Counted from the stretch's first letter, positions 22,381 to 34,431 are shown. The stretch is DNA of 64,000 nt from Scalesia atractyloides (GCA_947069175.1 CAMTDV010000007.1:49061681-49125680), one strand, 5' to 3'. The notes: generated by a model from the sequence alone, not told the origin. Program-made: numbers and translations.

Positions 22381-23476
22381 ATGGCAACTGGACGTCGCGG
22401 AAACCTCAACATGACACCCGAAGAATTGGCCGCAATGATCCAAGAACACGTGAATGCTGCCCTGGCAGGTGTTCAAAACCCACCAGCAGGTAACCATTAT
22501 TAAATTTTCATGCGAAAATCTAATATTTGGGCTAGTAGACTTTCTCGCTGACTACCTATCCTCTATCAGCAGGAGGGGGTCTTAACCCCTACAAGATGTT
22601 CCTCGATGCGAAACCGAGCAAATTCACGGGTGCAGAAGGGCCCATAGGACTGGTCCGTTGGATTGAAAAGTCCGAATCGGTGTTCGAGATGTGCAGTTGC
22701 CTTGAGGCCAACAAGGTCAAGTATGTTGCCTCAACGTTGGAGGATGGGGCACTAACTTGGTAGAATGCACAAGTCCAAACGCGTGGACTTATTGCTGCAA
22801 ACGCAATGGCCTGGGCCGAGTTTAAGGCCCTAATCAAAGAGGAGTACTGTCCGCGGGACAGAGTTCAGCAGTTGGAGCAAGCACTATGGAACCATAAGAT
22901 GGTAGGATCTGAAATTGAAGCGTACACGGCGAAACATCACGATCTGGTGTTCCTATGCCCCGATCTGGCCAACACCGTTGAAAAACGACTCGAGTTTTAC
23001 CTTGGGGGTCTGGTCCCCGAGATCCAGGGCATGGTAATGGCTAGCAACCCTGCGACTGAGCATCAAGCGATCAGGCTGGCGCACAAACTCACTGATAAGG
23101 CGGTGGAACAAAAGAAGTTGCCATCTCGGGGTGCAACTGAAGTTGTCCCTGATAATAAAAGAAAATTTGAAGACTCGCCTGCTCGACAGTCTTTGTCAGC
23201 CCAGCCATAACAAGGGAACCAGAAACGGTTCAATAATTTCAACAGCAATCGGGGTCACAATAATCAGCCCGCCAACAACACCCAGAACACAAGCGGCTAT
23301 GTGGGTCGAAAGCCGCAATGTAATCGTTGTAACCTTCATCATCACGGCCCTTGTGCCGGAAATCGCTACCAACGATGTGGCAAAACGGGACATGCGGCAA
23401 AGGATTGTCGTGGAGAAATCATGTCTCGACAAAACCAAAATCAACACCAGGGTCAGCAGCAGGGCATTAACCAGGG
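22381..23476 (+). pseudogene. gag of gypsy D with zinc knuckles, broken
   Basis: Starts MATGRRGNLNMTPEELAAMI. A possible 83-bp GT-AG intron at 22490-22572 joins PPAG to GGLNPYKMFLDAKP. The retrotransposon gag domain follows (FTGAEGPIGLVRWIEKSE...WAEFKALIKEEYCP), then a basic linker and knuckles. Damage: TAG at 22762-22764 where the family has Trp; TAA at 23207-23209 where element C has Gln; the first Cys of knuckle CQRCGKTGHAAKDC is Tyr here; and the second knuckle (near 23480) has lost its first two Cys by a small deletion. Gag packages RNA in particles; this copy would be truncated. Confidence 0.85.
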
Positions 23477-26287
23477 GTGCTTAGCACTACCCACTTCAAA
23501 CGAGACTGCCCACAGCTTCGCAACAACAACAACAATGGTGGGAACAACAACAACCACAACCACAACAACCACAACAACAACAATAACAATAACAACAATG
23601 GAAATGGTGGCACAGGAGGTGCCAAAGGTCGTGCATTTACGCTAGGCCGCGGAGAGGCCAGAAACGACTCGAACGTGGTCACCGGTAAGTTTCCTATTAA
23701 CGATCATTTTGCTACTGTACTTCTTGATACGGGTGCGGATAGGAGTTTTATATCTGAGTCTTTTAGGAAGAACCTAAATCTCACGCCTAAACCACTAGAG
23801 ACCCCTTACGTCATAGAACTAGCCGATGGTAAATCTGTAGATTTGACCCATTTAGTAACCGGCTGCCAATTTAAACTCGTGGGTCACACCTTTACCATTG
23901 ATCTGATGACAACTACCCTGGGTAGTTTTGATGTGGTAGCCGGAATGGACTGGCTATCCGACGTCCGAGCTGAAGTACACTGCTTCGAGAAATCTATCTG
24001 TATTCCGCTCTCTAACGATGAAGTCTTGATGGTGCAAGGCGAGAAGGTAGGCGCCGTCACAAACATCATCTCTTTCATGCAAGCACAGAAGTATCTTCGG
24101 AGGAAGAACTCCTTCGCTTTGCTCGCACTGGTCACCGAGCAGCCTAAGGACGAGAAGCATATAGAAGATATCCCCGTCGTCCGTGACTTTTCCGATGTAT
24201 TTCCAGAGGAGTTACCTGGTCTTCCACCACATCGACAAGTGGAGTTTGAAATCGAATCGGCAAACCATGCAACTCCTATCGCCAAGGCCCCGTACCGCCT
24301 GGCTCCAGCAGAGCTACAAGAGCTGTCTACCCAACTTCAGGAATTGTTAGAAAAAAGATTTATCCGACCCAGTACTTCGCCATGGGGAGCTTCGGTCCTT
24401 TTTGTCAAGAAGAAGGACGGGACCTTCCGCATGTGCATCGACTACAGGGAACTCAATAAGGTTACCGTCAAGAACCGATACCCATTACCTCGCATCGACG
24501 ATCTCTTCGACCAGCTTCAAGGGTCAAGCTACTACTCCAAGATTGATCTGCGGTCCGGTTATCACCAGTTACGCGTCAGGGAGGAGGATATCGCTAAGAC
24601 GGCATTTCGTACTCGGTATGGCCATTATGAGTTCTTGGTCATGCCCTTCGGTCTCACCAACGCACCCGCGGTGTTCATGGACCTCATGAACCGCGTGTGT
24701 AAGCCGTATCTCGACAAGTTTGTCATTGTGTTCATCGATGACATACTCATCTACTCTAAAGGTGAAGAAGAACATGCTGAACATCTACGATTACTGCTGG
24801 AATTACTTCAACAGGAGAAACTATATGCCAAGCTTTCAAAGTGTGATTTCTGGATTCGGGAAGTTCAGTTCCTCGGGCATATTGTGAATGAAAAGGGTAT
24901 CCACGTTGATCCTGCCAAGATCGATGCTATCAAGAACTGGGAAGCACCCAGGACACCAACAAAGATCCGCCAATTTTTGGGTTTGGCTAGTTACTACAGA
25001 CGTTTCATCGAGGGATTTTCAAAGATCGCGCAATTGCTTACCACCCTCACACAGAAAGGCACCAAGTATGTTTGGGGTGACAAGCTGGAAGCGGCATTTC
25101 AATTGCTGAAGCAGAAACTTTTCAGTGCACCCATTCTGTCCTTGCCGGAAGGGACTGATGATTTTGTGGTATATTGTGATGCTTCCATTCAGGGATTGGG
25201 ATGCGTACTCATGCAACGTGATAAGATCATCGCGTATGCGTCCCAACAATTGAAGGTTCACGAGAAAAACTACACAACAAATGACCTGGAATTTGGAGCA
25301 GTGGTGTTTGCGCTTAAGATATGGAGACACTACCTATATGGAACAAAGTGCACAATCTATACAGATCACAAGATCCTCCAGCATATCTTTGACCAGAAGG
25401 AGTTGAACATGCGACAACGTCGCTGGGTCGAACTCCTGAATGACTATGAATGTGCCATTCGGTATCACCTGGGTAAAGCTAACGTAGTAGCTGATGCCCT
25501 CAGCAGGAAGGAGCACTTGAAACCTTCTCGGGTACGAGCACTACAGTTCACCATTCATTCGGGGTTACCCGAACAGATACGCGACGCGCAGTTAGAAGCA
25601 GTTAAGGAAGAAAATAACAAGGCCGAATCTGTGGGAAAGATGGAACGCGATTGGGAAGTAAAACCCAATGGTGCCCGGTATTTCATGAATCGTATATGGG
25701 TACCTCTCTACGGAGACCTCAGAAAGCTAGTCATGGACGAAGCTCACAAATCCCGATACTCTGTCCATCCTGGTTCGGATAAGATGTATCAAGACCTTAA
25801 AGCCGCATACTGGTGGCCCAACATGAAAGCGGATATAGCCACCTACGTGAGCAAGTGTTTGACTTGTGCGAAAGTCAAGGTGGAATACCAAAAGCCATCA
25901 GGACTAATTCAACAACCTGAGATCCTAGTGTGGAAATGGGATCAGATCTCGATGGACTTTATCACTAAACTCCCGCGAACTCCGGGTGGTTGCGATACCA
26001 TCTGGGTGATCGTGGATCGTTTAACTAAGTCCGCACACTTCCTAGCGATCAAAGAAATAGATAAGATGGATAAGTTGACTCGCATCTACATTAAGGAAGT
26101 AGTTTCTCGGCACGGAGTGCCAACGTCCATCATCTCAGACAGAGATGCTCGTTTCACGTCCAACTTTTGGCAGTCACTTCAGAAAGCGTTGGGTACACGC
26201 TTAGATATGAGCACAACTTATCACCTTCAGACGGATGGCCAAAGTGAAAGGACCATTCAGACCTTGGAAGACATGCTTAGGGCATGT
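23477..26287 (+). pseudogene. pol of gypsy D, protease to integrase core, cut by element E
   Basis: A long open frame (continuing 96 bp into E). Order: a poly-Asn tract from an AAC repeat (residues about 16-41); aspartic protease LLDTGADRSF (DTGA 84-87); reverse transcriptase with YPLPRIDDLFDQL, MPFGLTNAPAVF and catalytic FIDD (about 419-422); RNase H with VVYCDAS, DLEFGAVV and YTDHK; integrase zinc region (HPGSDK...CLTCAKVK) and core with Asp in MDFITKLP and in ISDRDARF. Translation runs off into element E after MLRAC. Except for the insertion this segment is undamaged, suggesting that D is fairly young. The rest is at 37065-37803. Confidence 0.93.
26283..26287. repeat. target-site duplication CATGT of gypsy E (mate at 37065-37069)
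   Basis: CATGT precedes TGTCACAACCCCG and follows ...AATGTTACA. It lies inside the integrase frame of D, which resumes in register after the second copy. Confidence 0.95.
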
Positions 26288-27402
26288 TGTCACAACCCCG
26301 ACCCGCAGCGGAATAAGAGTCGGGGCATAATTGGGTTATCACCAAAGCTCATGATATTTACTAATATGTTTCATATTTATTAAATTCAAAATTACATCCT
26401 CAATATTCCAAACATGTTCATACAATTACAAAGAAAGATAATCAACTGAACAATCCAAAATCTAAACCAGTTTATTCTTCTAAGCCATCCTATATGTTTC
26501 TTGCTACAGCTGGATCACCTGTATCATGTGTAAAAATGGGGGGTTTTGGGTCAACATAAGTTGGCGAGTGAACCTTGTTAGAAAACATTTATTATTGATT
26601 TCGTGTTATATTTATTATGGAAAATTGTGCAATAATCATATGTGAGCAAACGTAAATAATCATACAATAACAATAACAACAACAAACAATAACATACAAT
26701 AACAAACCAACTTGCATGAATATATAACATGAATGATACTGTATATGTTGGCAACGTCACGTTCATGCTCATAGGTAATGGGGAACGGACGGCCTATGAT
26801 AAATGTCTGTGCAATCAAGTCTCAATCGCAACGCCTCGTTCACGCTCATATGTAATGGGGAACAGCTCAACGCTCATATGTAATGGGGAGCGGCGGCCTA
26901 TGATAATGTATGTACTGAAAATGATAAATTTAATCTAAACATTAACCACACAAACAGTTGATACATATTGAATACACATTTGATCATGAATATGATGGAT
27001 GCACAATAGTTTAAATGTAATAAATAATAAGACACATGATACACCCCAAAAACGTGATTAAAACGGGAGTTTGAAGAGATTCACCCACATTGGGTGCGTT
27101 CAGTTGAAGATGATGAATGCGCACGAGTTTACAGGGTTGATCAACGAGGATTAACTAACCTAAATAATAACGAAAGGTATGGTAAATGAGTGGATTTTAT
27201 TAATAATTTTAATAGGATTTTTAGATATATTTTTGTGAGTTTAAGGCTATTTTCTAATTTTAAAAACATTATTTTTAAGTATTTTTAATTGATTTTTGAA
27301 TTAAATATATAAATAAAAACATAAAAAAATATGTTGACTTTTTGGGTTGACCGTTGACTTTTTGACTTTGACTTGTTGACCGATTCGGTCGTTTATAATG
27401 TT

Positions 27403-27474
27403 TGTACTGAGTGAGGTTCGAACTCGTGACCTCCCGTACGCGTGCACGCAGCTCTACCAACTGAGCTACGTGTC
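27403..27474 (-). ncRNA. tRNA-like module 1 in the E LTR
   Basis: Minus strand: GACACGTAGCTCAGTTGG then TAGAGC (perfect A box TAGCTCAGTTGG and D-arm GCTC/GAGC), followed about 20 nt later by GGGAGGTCACGAGTTCGAACC (B-box-like). It most resembles a Thr/Lys-type tRNA. The acceptor stem does not pair and only three of five T-stem pairs form, so it is a tRNA-derived relic and not a functional tRNA. Copy in the other LTR at about 35563-35635. Confidence 0.6.
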
Positions 27475-27570
27475 TAACCCGAAATATTTCTGTTTTTAAT
27501 TATATTTATATACTGATTTAATTTATTCAAAATTCATTTATTTTTAAAAAGGATTTTAATCATCGAACCG

Positions 27571-27651
27571 GCGTGCGTAACAGGTCTCGAACCCGGGACC
27601 TGTGGTTTAGTGTTGCACACAGTCCACCGCTGGACTGTGTGTCTAACCTGG
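27571..27651 (-). ncRNA. tRNA-like module 2 in the E LTR
   Basis: Minus strand: GGTTAGACACACAGTCCAGC..., a perfect 11-bp hairpin (27616-27641) in place of the D-arm, then AGGTCCCGGGTTCGAGACCTG (B-box-like with a paired T-stem). Same overall layout and downstream GTGTCTAACC phrase as modules 1 and 3. Copy at about 35729-35814. Confidence 0.5.
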
Positions 27652-27746
27652 TTAATATACTAATTTTTATTATACTTAACATCTTCAGTGAGTTAACCCG
27701 GTTCGGTTCTTAAAAAAAAAAAATTTATTTCCGAGAATAGGGTCGT

Positions 27747-27819
27747 GATAGGGATCGAACTCGAGACGTATGTTTATTGTTTGCACACAGTCCACCGCTG
27801 GACTGTGTGTCTAACCCGT
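27747..27819 (-). ncRNA. tRNA-like module 3 in the E LTR
   Basis: Same hairpin as module 2 (27784-27809, identical) followed by a diverged B-box-like CTCGAGTTCGATCCC. Copy at about 35908-35982, where the hairpin carries two substitutions. Confidence 0.5.
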
Positions 27820-28650
27820 TTATTATACTGATTTTAATTAATCTTATAATCATAATCGACTTCGTCTTCTTCGCTCAAGAACACAGACAACGATTAATCA
27901 ACTTTTTCTTGCTTAATTCGATTAACAGGTGCATGAATGATTAAAATGTAACGGATAGGAAAGGTTTTGGGACTGAACATACCGGAATAACGATTTTTCT
28001 CAGAACTCCGGCAAAGTCGTCGGCTCTGTTTTTATGAACTCCGTCTGAGCGGACCAATTAACAGTTTTGATTAGCTAGTTGTGGAATTGAAGTACTAAAC
28101 AAGAGTTATCAGAAGGTTTAAAAGATTATACCGTTTCACAGCGAAATCTAGGAATTTTCAGAAGTTTTCCGGCGAGTGTTGATTATCCGATATCGTCGCC
28201 TGGAACTGATTCTGATTGAAGGGTTTGAGTTACCAAAAGCCTAACAACTGATAGAAGATGGAAGAATTGAGAAACTTACCGTTTTGATGGAAGACACGGT
28301 TTTCCAGTGAAAGTCCGGCGAGTTCAAAAAGCGATTCCGACGATCAGAAATTTGAGTAAAAGTGAAATTAGAGGTTCTGCGAATGTTACTGAGTCGCGAG
28401 ATGATGATTTTGTTGAAGTAATTCAAGAAGTGAATGTTTTCGGTTATAAAAACCGAACATCACATGAATTCAAGTTCATTCAAGACTGAATTGATTAAGA
28501 ATGTCGGTTTATCGGTTATTTTCAGGAATCCGCGATCACTCAAACGTCTTGGACGGTCGGAAGCCGATATCGGTTTCAGTTTGGCGCAACAGGTTGATTC
28601 ACGGTTGTACATATGTTTTAATTGTTTCCTAGAATCCACAAAGACATCAA

Positions 28651-28727
28651 GTGGCGGAGTGGTTGGATGTGTGTGAGTTAAGTTGCTAGGCTTCCCGGCT
28701 GACCCGGGTTCGAATCCCGGCAGCCTG
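28651..28727 (+). ncRNA. tRNA-like sequence 4 in the E LTR, opposite orientation
   Basis: Plus strand: GTGGCGGAGTGGTTGG (A box) and ACCCGGGTTCGAATCCCGG (perfect B box with a fully paired 5-bp T-stem CCGGG/CCCGG), with a long middle section as in type II (Ser/Leu) tRNAs. The acceptor stem is not convincing. Copy at 36803-36879 in the other LTR, apparently identical. Confidence 0.6.
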
Positions 28728-28912
28728 TTTTTCTTTTTATTTACTTTATTTTTACTTTTTAACATTTATAGCTTATAAATTCAAATTTGTTTATTAATTA
28801 TGTATCGTTTAAAATTATAATAAGTCATAAATTCGCAACGAAAATTTTATAACTTGATATCCGATTACAAACGAAGCGGGTTTGAAAAACCCGTTTTTTG
28901 ACAAATGTTACA

Positions 28913-28923
28913 GTATCCCCTAC
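28913..28923 (-). other. polypurine tract of gypsy E
   Basis: GTAGGGGATAC on the minus strand directly before the 3' LTR start TGTAACA. Confidence 0.8.
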
Positions 28924-28946
28924 TTTTAGAAATTTCTTCCCGAAAT

Positions 28947-31900
28947 TTAAGTAGTTGTGGTAACAGGAAAAAGATGCGGGTATTTTTCGCGCATTGAGTC
29001 TTCACGTTCCCAAGTAAACTCAGGTCCCCGTTTCGACTCCCAGCGTACCCTAACTATTGGAATACGACTCCGTCTTAAACGTTTTTCTCCGAAGTCCATG
29101 ATCTCTACTGGTCTTTCAGTGAAATGCATAGATTCATCGATCTGAATATCTTCCAGGGGAATATGGAGGTTTTCATCGGCGAGGCACTTCTTCAAGTTTG
29201 ATACGTGGAATGTGGGGTGAATTCTGTTGAGTTCTTATGGTAGATCAAGCTTGTATGCTACAGGTCCTACTCTTTCGAGTATCTTGAAAGGTCCTACGTA
29301 GCGTGGTGCTAGCTTGCCCTTCTGGCCAAAACGAACTACTCCCTTCCACGGTGATACTTTTAAAAGTACATGATCACCAATGTTAAACTCCAAAGGCTTT
29401 CGTCGTTTATCTGCGTAACTCTTTTGACGACTTTGAGCCGCTAGAAGATTGTTTCGAATTTGATGGATCTTGTCTGTGGTTTCTTGAATCAATTCTGGAC
29501 CGGTGATTTGAGCTTCCCCAATTTCGTGCCAACATACTGGAGATCGGCACTTACGACCATATAAGGCTTCGAAAGGTGCCATGCCGATACTTGAATGATA
29601 GCTGTTGTTGTATGAAAATTCAACTAATGGTAGATGAGCGTCCCAATTTCCCTTGAAGTCTATGACACATGCTCGAAGCATGTCTTCAAGAGTTTGGATG
29701 GTGCGTTCAGATTGTCCATCAGTTTGAGGATGATAAGCGGTACTGAGGTCTAATCGTGTACCCAAAGCGGCTTGTACGGCTTGCCATGTTCGTGAAGTGA
29801 AACGACCATCACGATCTGAAATAATGCTTAACGGTACACCATGACGGCTTACGATTTCGCTGATGTAGATACGAGCTAGCTTCTCGTTCTTGAAATCTTC
29901 GCGGATCGGAATAAAGTGAGCTGATTTTGTAAGACGATCAATGATTACCCATATAGTGTCATACCCACCAGGAGTGCAAGGTAACCCGGTAATGAAGTCC
30001 ATGGTTATGTTTTCCCACTTCCATACAGGTATTTCAGGTTGGACCAGAAGTCCTGAGGGTCTTTGATATTCAGCTTTTACCTTGGAACATGTAAGGCACT
30101 TGGAAACAAAAACAGCAATATCTTTTTTCATTCCAGGCCACCAGTAGGTGTATCGAAGGTCTTGATACATCTTGTCGGCTCCTGGGTGTATAGAGTATCG
30201 TGTTTTGTGTGCCTCATTCATAAGTAATTCATGAAGGTTGTTGTGGTCAGTAATCCATATGCGATCTAGATAGTACAGAATACCGTCGGATTTAGTTTCA
30301 TTTTTAAGTTCAGCTCCACATGACAGCTCCTTTCGTACGTCGTCTTCCGTTACTGAGACATGTTGGGCTTCTCGAATTTGATCTTTGATGTCGGTTATGA
30401 TTTGCGAACATAGAAGACGAATGGAGTTCGCATAACCCTTTCGACTGAGTGCATCGGCCACCACATTTGCCTTGTCAGGATGATACCGAATTTCACAGTC
30501 GTAGTCATTAAGAAGTTCGACCAATCTTCGTTGCCTCATGTTTAACTCCTTTTGGTTGAAGATATGTTGAAGACTCTTGTGGTTAGTGTATATTTCACAC
30601 TTAGTACCGTAGAGATAATGTCTCCATATCTTAAGAGCGAACACAACGGCTCCAAGTTCTAGGTCGTGGGTGGTGTAGTTCTTCTCATGAGTTTTGAGTT
30701 GTCTAGAAGCATAAGCTATCACCTTTCCTCTTTGCATTAGAACACAGCCTAGTCCTTGCCCTGACGCGTCGCAATAAACCACGAAGTCATCACAACCTTC
30801 AGGAAGAGTGAGGATAGGTGCGTCACAGAGTTTTTGTTTAAGGTTTTGGAAGGCTTCTTCTTGTTTGGGTCCCCATATGAAGGGTTTTCCTTTATGAGTT
30901 AAAGCCGTGAGTGGTACAGCAATACGAGAGAAATTTGCAACGAAACGGCGATAATAACCAGCCAAACCAAGAAATGATCTTACTTCGGTAGGTGTACGTG
31001 GCGCTTGCCATTCTTGTACTGCTTTAATCTTTGAAGGGTCGACATGTATTCCCTTGTCGTTGACGACATGTCCAAGGAATTGTACCTCTTTTAACCAGAA
31101 TTCACATTTGAAGAATTTGGCATTGAGCTTTTCATTCTCTTAGAGTGTAAGGATGAGTCGAAGGTGTCGTTCATGATCAGACTTAGACTTTGAGTAAATG
31201 AGGATGTCGTCGATGAAGATTATAACAAAACGATCGAGATAGGGTTTGCAGACTCTGTTCATTAGATCCATGAAGACAGCTGGAGCGTTGGTTAGACCAA
31301 ATGGCATGACCATGAATTCATAATGACCATAACGAGTTCGGAAGGCGGTCTTTGGGATGTCTTCTTCGTGTACTCTGAGCTGATGATAACCAGAACGAAG
31401 GTCGATTTTTGAAAAACAGCTGGCACCTTGAAGTTGGTCAAGAAGATCATCGATGCGAGGTAATGGTAGCGGTTCTTGACCGTTAACTTGTTGAGTTCTC
31501 TGTAGTCGATGCACATGCGAAACGTTCCATCTTTCTTCTTCACAAAAAGGACAGGTGCACCCCAGGGCGAGGAGCTAGGACGTATGAATCCTTTGTCAGT
31601 CAGCTCTTGTAATTGACTGGCTAGCTCTTGCATTTCGGATGGGGCTAACCTATAAGGAGATTTTGCAACTGGCGTAGCTCCAGGTATAAGATCAATGCGG
31701 AATTCGACTTCTCTCACGGGAGGAAGTCCTGAAATGTCGTCAGGAAAAACCTGCGGAAAATCTTTTACTACTGGGATATCTTCAAGTTTCTTCTCCTTGG
31801 TTCCCTTTTTGACGACATGAGCTAGAAATGCGACATAATTCTTGCGGAGGTATTTTTGGGCTTGAAGACAGGACATTAATTTGAGCCCTTTCGTAGAGGT

Positions 31901-32335
31901 TTCTCCAAAGATTCGTAGAGTCTGACCGTTTGTAAGAGGAATGCGTATAAACTTTTCGCGGCACACAACTTCAGCATGATGATGGCTGAGCCAGTCCATA
32001 CCAATTATAATGTCAAAGCTTCCTAACTTCATAGGTATGAGGTCAACTGGAAAATCGTGCTCGTTTAAGGTGAGAGTACAATTGCGTATAATAGAGTTTA
32101 ACGAGACCGGTTTTCCGTCAGCAACTTCTACCATTATGGATTCCATGAGTTTATCACGAGTTTGGTTGAGGATGGGTTCAAATTCTAAGGACATAAAACT
32201 TTTATCCGCGCCAGTATCAAATAACATGGATGCATAACTGCCATTGATGAGAAACGTACCGTTAGCCACATTGTTGTCAGCCCTAGCTTGATTGGCGTTG
32301 ATGTTAAAAGCTCTTCCTCTTGCAGGTGGAGGAGC
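28947..32335 (-). pseudogene. pol of gypsy E: protease, reverse transcriptase, RNase H, integrase, chromodomain
   Basis: Order on the minus strand: protease MLFDTGADKSFM (about 32230); RT with PSSSPWGAPVLF, MPFGLTNAPAVF and FIDDILIYS (about 31210); RNase H with VVYCDASGQGLGCVL (about 30790); integrase with HPGADKMYQDL, MDFITGLP and ISDRDGRF (about 30200-29800) and HHCC finger Cys in CLTCSKVK; chromodomain with VRWESKRGPEFTWE (about 29030). Breaks: a frameshift near 31465 after LNKLTVKNRY, TAA near 31140, and TAA near 29235 between integrase and chromodomain. Chromodomains steer such elements to heterochromatin; that is family knowledge. Confidence 0.93.
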
Positions 32336-33619
32336 TTAATTAGCCTGGTTTACTGGATTAGCTTGAGCTTGGGCATGGATAATGTTCACCAAGCGTGGAC
32401 AAGTGTTTCTAAAGTGGTTTGGGTCTCCACAATTGTAACAAGCCCGCATAGGTTGCACCATGGGATAGTTGGGTTGGTAGTAGGATTGGGCTATATGTTG
32501 GGTAGGTGGTAGTAGTAAAGGTTGTTGGGCCTGACCCACTATCTGATGGTGGGTATGGGTTGAGGGCTGATGGCGGTTCGTTCGCTGAGGTACGCGACAG
32601 GTTTGAATGGTGTGACCTGCGCGACCACAGCCGGTGCAATGTTGGCAGGAATGATCAGGAAAGTGATGGTATTGGCAACGGTTGCATTTTGGGTATGGGC
32701 CGGAGTATGGCCTTTTATATGGTGCGGGTGAGGGGGCAACTTGGGTAATGGGTGCAGCAGGGATGGGGAAATTTGTTTGTGTGACAGCAAAGTTTCTGGT
32801 GTTACGTTTCCTCTTGTTAGCAAACTTTGAGGAGGAGGTGGAATGGTTTGAAGTTTGGCCCTCAACAGGGGCTTTCTTTTTCTCATCTTTAAATTTACCG
32901 TTGCGAATTCGATTCTCGGTAAGCTCGGTAGCTAGTTCCATAGCAGCTTCAAGTGTTGCAGGCGAAGTGCTGAGAACTGAGTCTTGGATTTTCGAGGGAA
33001 GGCCTCGAATATAATGTTCGACTAAGCGCTAAACTGGGGTGAACAAGTTAGGGACCATTTGGTTCAACTCTAAAAACCTCTTGTTGTAGGAAGTATGATC
33101 TCCCTCCTTTTGCTTCAACGAATGAAATTCATCCTCTAACTTTTTGATCTCACTTATAGGACAGAACCGTCTCGTCATGATTTCCCTTAACTCCTCCCAC
33201 GTTAAGGCCATTGCATCTTCGATTCCCCTCTTACCCTTTTCAGTATTCCACCAGGTAAGAGCTACCCCAAATAGCCTCCCGGTTGCGTAACGTACCTTGC
33301 GATCCTCGGGACAATCGCAGTTGAGGAAAGTGTTTTCCATTTCCTCAAACCAGTGGAGGAGAGCAGTGACACCTTCGGTCCCTTCAAATTTCGGAGGATC
33401 GCAAGACTTGAAATGTTTATATGAGCACTTTTTGGAAGAAGGGTTGCCGATGTTCTGGTCTTCTTGCTGGGGAGGATTGATGGGATTTGCGACGAGAGCT
33501 TGCTGGACTTGAACTACGATGTCAGGAAGCACCGCGGCCATTTGCTTTGCGATTTGAGTGGCCAAGCGTTCATTTGACCTTCCTGATCTTCTACCCCCTC
33601 GTTGTTGCCTAGCCGACAT
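32336..33619 (-). pseudogene. gag of gypsy E with two zinc knuckles
   Basis: Starts MSARQQRGGRRSGRSNE. Retrotransposon gag domain (PPKFEGTEGVTALLHWFEEME, ALTWWNTEKG, LTWEELREIMTRRFCP), a TAG at about 33029-33031, then the C-terminal half with knuckle-like CQHCTGCGRAGHTIQTC (about 32610) and CYNCGDPNHFRNTC (about 32420). The frame ends at 32336 just upstream of the protease region. One stop breaks an otherwise open gag. Confidence 0.9.
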
Positions 33620-34413
33620 CTACAGGAATATACATAAGAAGATTGTGAGTTTATGGAGTCTTTTTAGGTGTCATGTATCTTAAAAAAAAATAACATAAAC
33701 ATCAATAATGCAACTACATCCATAGGATGTCTTGGGTTTGCTCATGTTGGGCCTCAAATGTCCCCCATACCTTCACCTGTATAGTCATGTGGGCCCCCAT
33801 GACTATTGGCTTAGTAGGATTCACATTGGTATTGGCGGTTTAACACTCGCATCACCCGAATGAAAACCATGAAATATGTTTACGCGATGTATGGTCGGAA
33901 GGTGTCCAGGTGTAGACACAATGACAACTCAAAGTGGGGTTAGCTCACACGACGTTTGGTATAGCATGCTTTGGCCTAATAGGTCCTTCGTACTCTCATC
34001 GTTAGTCCCCAGGTAGGCAAACTGGTCTTTTATTTTGGATTTATACGAATGCCAAGCCTAGACAGGACATTCCGACTACCGGTACTTGTACCCTTGCAGT
34101 TACTACATGCCCGTCATGAGAACTCACTTTGATGTGATTTGAAAATACAAAAATCATTGCAAAAAAAATCATGGAAGTGACGTGGTGTGTGCTCTCATGG
34201 ATATGATATGTTATGAGAATATGATTCAAGATAGACATTGTATAATAATATGTACTTATGAACATGCTTGCATAACATTGAATGTAACATTAAACATAAA
34301 ACATATAAACATCATTAATTTTGCATGTAGCACACAAAAAAAATTTAAAAAATTCTAATCAACTATAGTATAGGCTCTAAGGGTCTAATAACCTATCCTA
34401 TATCCCTATAGTC
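33620..34413 (-). other. untranslated leader of gypsy E
   Basis: About 0.8 kb between PBS and gag. No ORF1 comparable to elements D and F is seen; small frames (such as 34041-34265) have no signature. Confidence 0.6.
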
Positions 34414-34431
34414 ATGGCTCTGATACCAATC
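34414..34431 (-). other. primer-binding site, gypsy E
   Basis: Minus strand GATTGGTATCAGAGCCAT next to the 5' LTR end GTGTGACA; initiator Met tRNA type. Confidence 0.9.

Larger units (their letters stand above)
26288..28912 (-). repeat. 3' LTR of gypsy E
   Basis: 2625 bp; on the minus strand it runs TGTAACATTTGTC ... GGTTGTGACA. It contains diverged repeats of CGCTCATATGTAATGGGGA near 26760-26900 and four tRNA-like sequences at 27400-28730. It is very similar to 34432-37064; visible differences are mostly single bases and short indels, plus a deletion near 26810 relative to 34965. Confidence 0.93.

Noticed and set aside
23131..23682. Overlapping frames on both strands in the gag-pol junction of D (such as 23131-23484 and 23467-23682)
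   Set aside because: They arise from the other frames of the gag knuckle region and from the (AAC)n repeat (poly-Thr or poly-Leu readings).
27403..28727. Functional tRNA genes in the E LTR
   Set aside because: A/B boxes are present, but acceptor stems do not pair, module 1 has only three T-stem pairs, and the set is embedded in a repeated LTR. Kept as tRNA-like relics.
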